A stretch of 64,000 bases of DNA, taken from positions 1,860,001-1,924,000 of the forward strand of contig NZ_CP021874.1 of the NCBI RefSeq assembly GCF_002197645.1, in the 5' to 3' direction. Positions 43,231 to 52,247 of the stretch are shown in pieces (within the stretch, counting starts at the first letter, position 1; each line of letters opens with the position of its first letter). The notes under the pieces were generated by a model. It saw nothing but the letters and a program-made list of their open reading frames with translations. It was not told the origin of the DNA and did no database searches. The stretch is from Enterococcus wangshanyuanii. Lineage in GTDB: Bacteria > Bacillota > Bacilli > Lactobacillales > Enterococcaceae. The position numbers and the translations under genes are program-made.

Positions 43231-43269
43231 AAAACCTGAATGAGGCAAAGAGCGCCTCAGTCATGTTTT
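43231..43269 (+). other. Hairpin inside the transporter operon
   Basis: AAAACCTGAATGAGGC pairs with GCCTCAGTCATGTTTT around AAAGAGC in the 264-base gap between permease and ATPase genes. No ORF occupies the gap, which is unusually long for such operons. It may be a partial terminator or mRNA-processing element. Confidence 0.4.
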
Positions 43270-43329
43270 CCTATTTTCTAGTTGAGACTAAACGGACTCA
43301 TTCCGCTTTTAAATCAAGGAGGAATTTCT

Positions 43330-43965
43330 ATGCTACTTATTAAAAATTTAACGAAAAGTTTTGATGGTCGTAAGATCATCGATCAATTGAATTTAGAAAT
43401 CAAAGATGGTGAGATTTTAACGATCGTTGGTCCTTCCGGCGGTGGGAAAACAACGTTGTTACGTTGTTTGGCTGGTTTGGAATCAATTGATTCTGGTGAA
43501 TTGGTCATAGATGGTACAGCTTTTGATCCTGTTGCGATGGATAATGCAGATCAAGTTGTCGGGATCGTTTTTCAGGATTTCCAATTATTTCCCCATCTTT
43601 CCGTTTTAGAGAATATCACTTTGGCGCCCATGCTTTCTTTAAAACAAACAAAAGAAGAAAGTAGTGCAGAAGCTATGGAGCTATTGACGAAATTTGGTTT
43701 AGGCGGCAAAGAGGACTTGTATCCTTATCAATTATCCGGCGGTCAAAAACAGCGTGTTGCACTTGCCCGTGCATTAGCAATGAAGCCAAAAATATTGGGC
43801 TACGATGAACCAACAAGTGCACTTGACCCTGAGTTACGACAACAAGTAGAAGAGGTCATCTTAACACTAAAAGAGCAAGGAATGACACAAATCGTTGTTA
43901 CCCATGATATGACCTTTGCTGAAAATATTGCAGATAATCTACTGAAGGTCACATCCGTTCAGTAA
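43330..43965 (+). CDS. Polar amino acid ABC transporter ATPase
   Basis: A 211-residue ATPase of the GlnQ/HisP family: Walker A VGPSGGGKTTLLR, Q-loop VFQDFQLFPHLSVLENI, signature LSGGQKQRVALARAL, Walker B ILGYDEPTSALDPE and H-loop IVVTHDMTFAENIAD. The ATG at 43330, eight bases after AAGGAGGAA, is the true start; the frame opens earlier at 43282 without a site. The protein is slightly short at the C-terminus compared with GlnQ (about 240). Confidence 0.93.
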   Translation: MLLIKNLTKSFDGRKIIDQLNLEIKDGEILTIVGPSGGGKTTLLRCLAGLESIDSGELVIDGTAFDPVAMDNADQVVGIVFQDFQLFPHLSVLENITLAPMLSLKQTKEESSAEAMELLTKFGLGGKEDLYPYQLSGGQKQRVALARALAMKPKILGYDEPTSALDPELRQQVEEVILTLKEQGMTQIVVTHDMTFAENIADNLLKVTSVQ

Positions 43966-43979
43966 AAAGGAGAGCTACT

Positions 43980-44798
43980 ATGAAGAAAAAAAGACTATTT
44001 GCTCTAATGACCATTGCCCTGCTTTTTATTCTGATGATGTCCGGTTGTGGTAGAAAAAAGACCGATACTGATCAGTGGTCCCGCATCAATCATGAAAAAC
44101 GAGTAATCGTCGGGTTGGATGACTCTTTTGTTCCAATGGGGTTTCAAAACAAAGCAGGAAAAATCATTGGTTTTGATGTTGATTTAGCTAGAGCTGTGTT
44201 TGATCAATACGGTATTGAAGTCGATTTCCAACCGATCGACTGGTCCATGAAAGAAAATGAACTACAGAATCAAACGATCGATCTGATTTGGAATGGCTAT
44301 TCTAAAAGTGCAGAACGAGAAGAAAAAGTCCTATTCAGTGATGAATATATGAAAAATGAACAAGTCGTTGTTTCATTGAAAAAGAATCAAATCAATCGCT
44401 TTGCTGACATGAAAGGAAAAATTCTAGGTGCCCAAAATGGTTCTTCTGGTTATCATAGCTTTGAAGAACAGCCAGAAATCCTAAAAAATCACGTCAAAGA
44501 TCAAACGGCAATTTTATATGACGGCTTTAATGAAGCCTTTATGGACTTGAAATCTGGACGAATCGATGGCCTTTTGATCGACCGAGTATATGCTAACTAT
44601 TATCTTTCTCATGAAGATAATTTAGCTGATTATTCAATTGTTAGCGGTGATTTTGAGAGTGAAGCTTTTGCAGTAGGTTTAAGAAAATCGGATCAGACAC
44701 TTGCACAAAAAATCAACACTGCCTTTGAAGAGCTAAAAAAATCAGGCGAACTTGCTAAAATTTCTACTAAATGGTTTGGAGAAGACGTTACTAAATAA
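43980..44798 (+). CDS. Amino acid ABC transporter substrate-binding lipoprotein
   Basis: A 272-residue solute-binding protein with a lipoprotein signal ending LMMSGCGR. VIVGLDDSFVPMGFQNKAG, IGFDVDLARAVFDQYG and LIWNGYSKSAEREEKVLFSD are hallmarks of the polar-amino-acid family (SBP_bac_3). The basic-amino-acid pocket signature cannot be read with certainty. It starts 14 bases after the ATPase stop. The operon is Firmicute HisXYZ-like if the T-box reading is right. Confidence 0.92.
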   Translation: MKKKRLFALMTIALLFILMMSGCGRKKTDTDQWSRINHEKRVIVGLDDSFVPMGFQNKAGKIIGFDVDLARAVFDQYGIEVDFQPIDWSMKENELQNQTIDLIWNGYSKSAEREEKVLFSDEYMKNEQVVVSLKKNQINRFADMKGKILGAQNGSSGYHSFEEQPEILKNHVKDQTAILYDGFNEAFMDLKSGRIDGLLIDRVYANYYLSHEDNLADYSIVSGDFESEAFAVGLRKSDQTLAQKINTAFEELKKSGELAKISTKWFGEDVTK

Positions 44799-44840
44799 AA
44801 TCAGCTTGGATCACACTGCCTCGTGATCCAAGCTGATTTT
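44797..44840. terminator. Terminator between the transporter operon and the rhodanese gene
   Basis: AAAATCAGCTTGGATCAC pairs perfectly with GTGATCCAAGCTGATTTT around ACTGCCTC, followed by ATTTT on the plus strand. It probably works in both directions. Confidence 0.85.
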
Positions 44841-44899
44841 ATTTTAAAGAGATCATTAAGCCGGCCTATACAAACTCTTATTTCACACTTAATTGCTTT

Positions 44900-45205
44900 T
44901 TATAAGCTTGCTTCTCCATTCCAAACAGACATGCCTTCTGAAACTGAAACAACATTATACCCATAGTTTTCAAGAAATGAGCACGCATGTTCTGAACGGA
45001 CACCATGCTGACAAATAACATAATGCGGCTGCTCACGATCGATTTCAGCCATTGTTTCCGGTAATGTCGACAGTGGAAAATTTTTGGCAATCGTAATATG
45101 CCCTTCTGTAAATTCTTCTTCCTCACGGACGTCGATAATTGATATCGGTTGATTTGTTGTAAGTTGAATCAATTCCTTTAGTTCTTTATTAGATATTCTC
45201 TTCAT
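44900..45205 (-). CDS. Rhodanese-like domain protein
   Basis: A 101-residue single rhodanese domain. The catalytic loop YVICQHGVRSEHACSFL near residue 70 has the active Cys, and the opening ISIIDVREEEEFTEGHI is the standard strand-loop. Rhodaneses move sulfane sulfur; single-domain forms act in sulfur relay or persulfide handling. The gene starts inside the end of the upstream acetyltransferase gene (17-base overlap). Confidence 0.88.
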   Translation of the reverse strand: MKRISNKELKELIQLTTNQPISIIDVREEEEFTEGHITIAKNFPLSTLPETMAEIDREQPHYVICQHGVRSEHACSFLENYGYNVVSVSEGMSVWNGEASL

Positions 45206-45689
45206 TAGAGTCCTCCTGCAGCTTTTTCACATACCAAACATCCATCACACTATGAACAGATCCATCTAGTGGTTTGTCTAGTTTCTGGAACCCAAATGAA
45301 CGATATAACCCATTCGCCTTATCCATTTTTAGCATCGTTTCTAGATAACAGTGATCATAATATTTTTTTGCATAACTTAATGCAGTGTTCATCAGTGCTT
45401 TCGCAATCCCCTGTCCTTGAGCTTCCGGCATCAAATAAAGCTTTTGAAGCTCACAAATCCTCTTATCAGTATTAAAAGAAGCAATCCCACAGCCGCCTAA
45501 TATTCTACCGTCTTTTTCGGCTACCCAATAAGCAGCATATGGCTGACGCGCATAATAGTGACTTAAATGCTTTAGTTCGCGATCAAAGTATGCCGTTCCC
45601 TCGATAGCTAGATCAAAAGATTCAAGTGTTTCTTTTATGATTTGTTCGATTGCTTTGTCGTCTTTTGCCAGAATTTCTCTGATGATCAT
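45189..45689 (-). CDS. GNAT-family N-acetyltransferase
   Basis: A 166-residue GNAT protein. GRILGGCGIASFNTDKRICE and LYLMPEAQGQGIAKALMNTA are the central strands and acetyl-CoA loop, and the tail GLYRSFGFQKLDKPLDGSVH is also conserved. I chose the ATG at 45689 because GAGGTGA lies just upstream; the ORF opens at a GTG at 45698 that overlaps that site. It is transcribed with the rhodanese gene. Substrate unknown. Confidence 0.87.
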   Translation of the reverse strand: MIIREILAKDDKAIEQIIKETLESFDLAIEGTAYFDRELKHLSHYYARQPYAAYWVAEKDGRILGGCGIASFNTDKRICELQKLYLMPEAQGQGIAKALMNTALSYAKKYYDHCYLETMLKMDKANGLYRSFGFQKLDKPLDGSVHSVMDVWYVKKLQEDSNEENI

Positions 45690-45773
45690 TAATTTCACCT
45701 CATTAGCAGTATACCATTGTTCTTAGCTACAACAAGTTATTCCTATTTTTTCTATGAATTTGATTAGAAATGC

Positions 45774-45820
45774 AAAAAAAGTGTCCGAAACAAAACTAGA
45801 GAACAGTTTTGTTTCGGACA
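45774..45820 (-). terminator. Terminator of the GH1 gene
   Basis: On the minus strand TGTCCGAAACAAAACT pairs with AGTTTTGTTTCGGACA, followed by CTTTTTTTG. Confidence 0.9.
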
Positions 45821-45924
45821 TTCCCTCTTAATAAACAGGATTCAAGAATCAAGTTCTTCGACAAATTCGCATGCTTGATCCTAAGTGATTTTTGCCTCAT
45901 CTTCTTAAAAAATGATACTTACTC

Positions 45925-47391
<1,467 letters not shown>

Positions 47392-47463
47392 TCAATTCTC
47401 CTTACTTTGTTTTTTCTTGTCTTACCCTCTTTAGCCTAGCTGCAGTTTCTTTCATCCATCAAA

Positions 47464-47593
47464 AAATAAAAACCACAACATAGAAAAAATGACAACGTGA
47501 GTGTCTTCTTTGCTATATCGTGGTTATGCCCGAAAAATTCAGTTACATTCCATTGATTACTTCAATCATAACATTACTGGAAAACGCTGTCAA
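47464..47593 (-). promoter_or_regulatory. Promoter, cre site, RAT antiterminator site and terminator of the GH1 gene
   Basis: Read 5'-3' on the minus strand: TTGACA, 17 bases, TATGAT (47565-47593); a cre-like GGAAAACGCTGTCA on the plus strand at 47579-47592 overlapping the -35 (13 of 14 consensus positions); a 30-base RAT at 47522-47551 with the LicT-type parts GGAATGTAACTG and GGGCATAACC; and a terminator AACCACGATATAG/CTATGTTGTGGTT (47471-47525) followed by TTTTTATTTTTT. The RAT overlaps the terminator arm, the classic antitermination arrangement. Confidence 0.83.
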
Positions 47594-47631
47594 TCCTTGC
47601 TTCATTCTGCCATCTTCATTAAAAAAAATAG

Positions 47632-47672
47632 AAAAACCAGAAGAAACATTTCAGTTGGCTCTTCTGGTTTTT
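47632..47672 (-). terminator. Terminator of the surface-protein locus
   Basis: On the minus strand AAAAACCAGAAGA pairs with TCTTCTGGTTTTT and is followed by CTATTTTTTTT. It separates the small LPXTG-type gene from the GH1 promoter. Confidence 0.83.
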
Positions 47673-47686
47673 CTCTATGCATTTAG

Positions 47687-48010
47687 TTAATCATGTTTTC
47701 TATGTGCTTCCCTTACCAATAGCAACAGGTAAATCGTTAATAGGAGAAAACCTACTGATGCTAAGTTATTTGCCTTATTACCTGTGTTGGGAAATTTTTT
47801 TAACGCTATGTGTGTTTGTTTTGGTTGCGCAAGCTCTTGTTGCACTTCTGGTTCTTTTGATGACTGTTCTATCTCTATTTGCCTCTCACTGCCAACCGTT
47901 CCGCGAATTTGGATATCCGCTTCAGATGCTTGTGTCGGCAAGGGAAAATTAAAGATACAGCCTATCAAAAGAATACATGTGACGATCGAAAGACTAAATT
48001 GTTTCATCAT
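47687..48010 (-). CDS. Small sortase-anchored protein (FPNTG motif)
   Basis: A 107-residue protein with a signal peptide (MMKQFSLSIVTCILLIGCIF), a mature part of about 60 residues and a C-terminal sorting signal FPNTGNKANNLASVGFLLLT with a basic tail REAHRKHD. FPNTG is a variant of LPXTG. The mature start ADIQIRGTVG matches a segment of the neighbouring 218-residue protein (ADVIINGTIG). Small LPXTG stubs of this kind occur in the WxL-type csc clusters of lactobacilli and enterococci (CscD). Role: a short wall-attached anchor or partner of the other secreted products. Confidence 0.8.
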   Translation of the reverse strand: MMKQFSLSIVTCILLIGCIFNFPLPTQASEADIQIRGTVGSERQIEIEQSSKEPEVQQELAQPKQTHIALKKFPNTGNKANNLASVGFLLLTIYLLLLVREAHRKHD

Positions 48011-48030
48011 TCATCACGACCTTTAACTCC

Positions 48031-48687
48031 TTATGGTGTCACACCAAGTGTTGTCCCATCTTTTTGAATCGATGTGAATTTCAATGTCAATGTGTAATTT
48101 TCAGCTGTAGCTGTTTGATCCACATCCGCTGGTAAGTTATCTACTGTTGTACCTGTATAATAGAATTTTGCTGAATTTGCGTATGCAGAAGCAGCATCCG
48201 TATCAATATTTAGACGACCATCTTTGTTTGCTAATGTCATCCAAACAGGTGAACTTGATAAATCAACAAGTGCTTTACTTGCAACTAAATTAGTAGCTGT
48301 AGGTGCATTAACTAATCCTGTGCCCTTTGCATTAATCGTCAATGTGTCTACATATGTTGGTGTTCCTGCAATTGTATTCAGAGTCACAGCTACGCCGCGC
48401 CCAGAATTATTTACGATACTGTAATCCGCTGATTCGATGTTTTTATGCGCGCTAGCTGTTGTTGTGTGGAAAGCAGTTGCTGTGTCAACAGTGACGTTGA
48501 TCCATTCATCGGAACCTTCTGGAATATTTGTATCCGGATCTGTATTATCTAATTTACCGATCGTTCCGTTGATGATCACATCAGCTGAATTTTCTCCATC
48601 GATCGTTTGTGCTAATGCTGTGTGTGTCAGACCAGTTACACTTAAACTCAGCATCGCTGCTGTTACTAATAAATTGGTTTTCTTCAT
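48031..48687 (-). CDS. Secreted surface protein of the csc-like locus
   Basis: A 218-residue secreted protein with a clear signal (MKKTNLLVTAAMLSLSVTGL, cleavage near LAQTIDG). The mature part is beta-rich, Thr/Ala/Asn-rich: SADVIINGTIGKLDNTD, then YSIVNNSGRGVAVTLNTIAG and YTLTLKFTSIQ at the end. It has no LPXTG and no recognisable WxL repeat, though VWMTLANKDG is loosely WxL-like. Located between the membrane-anchored protein gene and the small LPXTG gene, it fits the CscB/WxL position in csc clusters. Function unrecognised; peptidoglycan-bound adhesin or structural subunit is the inference. Confidence 0.75.
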   Translation of the reverse strand: MKKTNLLVTAAMLSLSVTGLTHTALAQTIDGENSADVIINGTIGKLDNTDPDTNIPEGSDEWINVTVDTATAFHTTTASAHKNIESADYSIVNNSGRGVAVTLNTIAGTPTYVDTLTINAKGTGLVNAPTATNLVASKALVDLSSSPVWMTLANKDGRLNIDTDAASAYANSAKFYYTGTTVDNLPADVDQTATAENYTLTLKFTSIQKDGTTLGVTP

Positions 48688-48751
48688 ATTGGTTTCTCCT
48701 TCTATGTGTGTGATAATTTATTTTTAACAGAATCCTCTGTTAAACTCGTTA

Positions 48752-49288
48752 TTAATTGTTGATTTGGAGTGTGATTCCTGCTTGAACTTGTCCGCGCTTT
48801 TGCTTCGTTTTTGCATCGTAGATATCAAACGTCGCAGTTGCTGGATGATCCCCTTTAGCTAATGCTTTATCAAGCTTTGCACTTGTTATTTCATAGCCAG
48901 GCTGAATGGCTCCAGACGAGTAAACTTGTTCACCTGTTTCATCTAAACGGATGACGACATTGATCGGATAGCCATTTTCAACTGGATTTTGAATGTAAAG
49001 ACTGCCTTCACTTTCCCCTGTTTCAAAGACTGCGACTGATTTGATGACCATGTTGAATTTACTTTCATCTACAGCTTTTTGTTCAGCTGCCTTGAGTTCT
49101 GCATCCGTCATTTTTTTTGCCCCTTTGCTATCAGGCAAATAGTCTCCCGAAACGACCTGAACAGGTTCGGTTTTATTTGAAAAATAGTAATAGAGACCAC
49201 CTGCTGTTGCCGCTAAAAGCAGCAGTAATAATAATAGCAGGATTCGTTTGTTCTTTTTCTTTTCATTCGTCTGATTTTGTTGTTCCAT
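48752..49288 (-). CDS. Membrane-anchored extracellular protein of the csc-like locus
   Basis: A 178-residue protein with a basic start, an unusually long Leu run (ILLLLLLLLLAATAGGLYYY) as an N-terminal membrane anchor and an extracellular beta-rich domain of about 125 residues (VVSGDYLPDSKGAKKMTDAE, VIRLDETGEQVYSSGAIQPG, GDHPATATFDIYDAKTKQKR). No lipobox or LPXTG. It starts ten bases after the large adhesin gene. It occupies the place of the membrane-bound CscA protein but is shorter and lacks the DUF916 features, so homology is not claimed. Confidence 0.75.
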   Translation of the reverse strand: MEQQNQTNEKKKNKRILLLLLLLLLAATAGGLYYYFSNKTEPVQVVSGDYLPDSKGAKKMTDAELKAAEQKAVDESKFNMVIKSVAVFETGESEGSLYIQNPVENGYPINVVIRLDETGEQVYSSGAIQPGYEITSAKLDKALAKGDHPATATFDIYDAKTKQKRGQVQAGITLQINN

Positions 49289-49298
49289 AGCTATCCTC

Positions 49299-51953
49299 TT
49301 ATTCTTCGTTTTTTTCGACTTTGAAGGTCAATTTATACTGTGGAAATGATGCCGCACTGGTAGGATTAAAATATTTCCCTTCTAAACTTAAGCTTTGTTG
49401 TTCACTAGGATTTAGTTCACCAATCGTTTGCGGCTGACTTGCTAGTTGACTTGTTAGAAAATGCGTTGAAATCTGTTTATCTTCAACTAAAAGCTTCAAG
49501 GACAGTTCTTCCATTCCTGCAGTTCCTGATAGGCTATTCAAAAGCTGAAGCTGATCAGCATCACTATTTTCCTTTGTTAAATCAGTTAATGTGATTTTTG
49601 TTGGCGTGTTTCCTTTATTGACAACTTGATATTTCGGCGAAGTGATCTGTCCTTCTTGCGCTGTTCCAAGATCTTTGTTCCTCGTTTGAAAATCCATCTC
49701 GATCGGCACTTCCACATTGATGATTTCTGCTATCGTAGTAAATTGGGTCAATGGATCCAAAGCCAAAACCACTTCTTCTCCAGAAAGACCAATAACGCGT
49801 ACTCGCACATAATACGTTACTTCTGCTTTCAACCCTTTAAGTTTAGTTCTAAATAACTGATTCTTGTCTCCGGATAAATCAGCAAGTTGGAAACTTGTAT
49901 CCTCTGTCGGAAATTCCTTATTCGTGCTATATTCTACACGTACCTGTTGGTAGCTTCCGCCATAATAAGCCACTTGCCCGCCAACACCTGATTCTTCTCC
50001 AGAAGAGTAATCTGTCCAGTATCCTGTATTACTTGACAGCACCCCTTCTATAACCGCTGATGTCGTTGTAACATTTGCTTCAAGACTTTCTAATTGCGGC
50101 TTTGTAGTAGCTAAGACTGACTCTGAAAATTGACTTTGTCCTGCCTGATTGACCACAACCATTTGTGCCCAATAATTGGTATTCGGATTTAACATTGTCG
50201 CTGTCACTTGGTAAGCAGACTCAAGCATCGTATTTTGCTGATCATCAAAAGAGTCTAATGATAAGATGTGCTTCGCTTTATCTGGTTGATTTAAATCTTC
50301 TGCAGAGGTAAATAAATAAAATTTAACCTTAGATGCTGGGCTGCCATTATTGAATGATGTCCCTTTTAGCGTAATTGATGTAGCCGTTTCATTCGCTGTT
50401 GTAAGCTTTAGTTGGTCAGCCACGTCGACAAATGCGCTAAAAACAATTTTTTGTGCGCCTTTTAAAGCCGCAATTTCTTGTGTATCAAAAGGGTCTGGCG
50501 AGCTAGCTAAATTCGTAAAATTAGCTCCTTGCACACTCAAATCAGAAGCTTGTTTCAATATCTCGTGCGTCGGTGAAGCAGCTGTGTTTGTTGCAAAAGT
50601 CTCTACCTTTTGTAAATAGTCACTAGTAAATCCTAAGTTCTTTACACCACTAGCTCCGTTTAATCCAAGCGTTCCTGCACTAGTGCTAGAAAAAGCAACT
50701 TTCTTTGAGTGATCCATCGTCACAGCGAATGAGCTAGATGAACCTGTTGTAAAAATAGCTCCGCTGGCTACATCGATCGAGACTTCTGCATCCTTGCCGA
50801 TTGCCATACCTCCTTTTGAAGTATTCAGGTTGATCGGCAGCGGTAACGTGAAATTGACCTTGGCATTTTCCTGAAATGAAAAATTGACCGGCTGTGTTTG
50901 TGATGAATAAAAAAATTGATTTCTTGTTCCACCAGTTGCTAAAGATACTTTGTCTAGGTTGAAAACAGCATTTTTCTCAACAATATAACTTGGAGCAAGT
51001 GTGCCGTAGGTCATATTACTGTTTGTCTTGATATCTAATTTGGCATTCTCCCTTACAACAATTTGCGAGGTATTCGCATGAGGATTTCCTGAAGCAGTCC
51101 CTGTCGACCAAATAAACGCACTTGTCTGATTCGATGAATGTTCAATAGTTGTTTGCCCATTCTCGATTTCTACATAGTTGATCTCTGCCCATTCCTGAGA
51201 GTATGTACTCGTTCCTTTTTGATCGATCGTATTATTCCCTCTCATGATGACCGAACCATTAGGGTTGTAGATCATCTGTCCATTATTTGAATAATAAGAA
51301 ATAGAATCATAGATAAGTGTGACATTTGTGGCAGAACCAGTAACGATTCCATAATAACCAATCGCTCCTGAACCGTCAGGAGTACCAAACTGCGTATTTC
51401 GAATCTCAATCACAGCATCCGCTTGACTCGTGTAAAATCCCCTGGCAGCAGTCCCACCTTTGTCATATGTAATCGTGTATCCATCTCCATCAATGATCAT
51501 GCCTGATTTCAATTGAAAAGCTGCAGTTCCTAGATTTAGATCATTCGTTAGACGAAATTTTAATTTTTGACTATCCTTTAAATACTCTGTTAGTGTGGCT
51601 GCTGAATCGACTAGCCAAAAATCATCATCTGCCTGTGTAACAGCACGAGAGATCTTTGGTTGATCCAATTCAACATCTTCTGATGAAAATTCTTCTAAAT
51701 TTTTATCGTTTATTTCTTTATTTTCTACTTTATTGATACTTGAATTTTCACTACTTTCTTCTGAGTGCTCATCCAAATCAATTTCAGCTAATTCAGAAGA
51801 TAGATCTGTTTGTTCCGAAGATCCAGAAGTTTCTTCTGTGACTGTTTCTTCCTTATCCTGTATTGGTTCTGCCTCTAAAGCATAGGACCAATCGCTTGGG
51901 AAAATCAGCATAATCAAAAAATAAATCAACACATGCGATACATTTTTTTTCAC
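49299..51953 (-). CDS. Large secreted adhesin with a beta-helix (pectate-lyase-like) domain
   Basis: A secreted protein of 884 residues starting at the GTG at 51953 after AAAGGAGG; the ORF opens at 52040 without a site. The signal (VSHVLIYFLIMLIFPSDWSY) is followed by a Ser/Glu-rich region. Residues of about 110-420 form right-handed-beta-helix repeats (FRLTNDLNLGTAAFQLKSG, MIIDGDGYTITYDKGGTAAR, EIENGQTTIEHS), as in the pectate-lyase-like adhesive domain family. Fibronectin-like modules follow (TSAVIEGVLSSNTGYW, EVTYYVRVRVIGLSGEEVVL). The C-terminus FKVEKNEE has no sorting signal or span, so attachment must depend on the partner proteins. Confidence 0.85.
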   Translation of the reverse strand: MKKNVSHVLIYFLIMLIFPSDWSYALEAEPIQDKEETVTEETSGSSEQTDLSSELAEIDLDEHSEESSENSSINKVENKEINDKNLEEFSSEDVELDQPKISRAVTQADDDFWLVDSAATLTEYLKDSQKLKFRLTNDLNLGTAAFQLKSGMIIDGDGYTITYDKGGTAARGFYTSQADAVIEIRNTQFGTPDGSGAIGYYGIVTGSATNVTLIYDSISYYSNNGQMIYNPNGSVIMRGNNTIDQKGTSTYSQEWAEINYVEIENGQTTIEHSSNQTSAFIWSTGTASGNPHANTSQIVVRENAKLDIKTNSNMTYGTLAPSYIVEKNAVFNLDKVSLATGGTRNQFFYSSQTQPVNFSFQENAKVNFTLPLPINLNTSKGGMAIGKDAEVSIDVASGAIFTTGSSSSFAVTMDHSKKVAFSSTSAGTLGLNGASGVKNLGFTSDYLQKVETFATNTAASPTHEILKQASDLSVQGANFTNLASSPDPFDTQEIAALKGAQKIVFSAFVDVADQLKLTTANETATSITLKGTSFNNGSPASKVKFYLFTSAEDLNQPDKAKHILSLDSFDDQQNTMLESAYQVTATMLNPNTNYWAQMVVVNQAGQSQFSESVLATTKPQLESLEANVTTTSAVIEGVLSSNTGYWTDYSSGEESGVGGQVAYYGGSYQQVRVEYSTNKEFPTEDTSFQLADLSGDKNQLFRTKLKGLKAEVTYYVRVRVIGLSGEEVVLALDPLTQFTTIAEIINVEVPIEMDFQTRNKDLGTAQEGQITSPKYQVVNKGNTPTKITLTDLTKENSDADQLQLLNSLSGTAGMEELSLKLLVEDKQISTHFLTSQLASQPQTIGELNPSEQQSLSLEGKYFNPTSAASFPQYKLTFKVEKNEE

Positions 51954-52011
51954 GATTGCCTCCTTTACTCTTTTAAAAAAACAAAACTGCAACGAATCCA
52001 TTATAGCTATC

Positions 52012-52040
52012 ATTGTATTGTAATTTTTAATTAATATCAA
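52012..52040 (-). promoter_or_regulatory. Promoter of the surface-protein locus
   Basis: On the minus strand TTGATA, a 17-base spacer and TACAAT precede the GTG start of the adhesin by about 60 bases. A second TATAAT occurs just downstream. The region between this and the ABC-F terminator (52041-52190) is AT-rich with nothing else seen. Confidence 0.55.
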
Positions 52041-52190
52041 TTTAATTTTGTTATTCTTTATTTTTTCTGAATAATTACATTTGTTTTTCTTAAAACTTTA
52101 AGTTTAATCAAAAAAACTTTTTATTATATTTTTCTTCCTATTTCCAATTATATTCCTTTTCGAAATCAAAAACTCAAAAAAAAAATTAAA

Positions 52191-52232
52191 AAGAAGAGAC
52201 GAAGCGGTATTTCCATCGCTTCCTCTCTTTTT
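52191..52232 (-). terminator. Terminator of the ABC-F gene
   Basis: On the minus strand AAAAAGAGAGGAAGCG pairs with CGCTTCGTCTCTTCTTTTT around ten bases and is followed by AATTTTTTTTTT. Confidence 0.82.
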
Positions 52233-52247
52233 AATTTATTTGGCATT

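Noticed and set aside
47677..47952. 91-codon hydrophobic plus-strand frame over the small LPXTG gene
   Set aside because: Antisense to a gene with signal peptide and sorting motif; no ribosome site.
48031..48687. Calling the 218-residue protein a WxL-domain protein
   Set aside because: Only one loose W-x-x-L-like site (VWMTL) is seen and the usual paired WxL motifs are missing.
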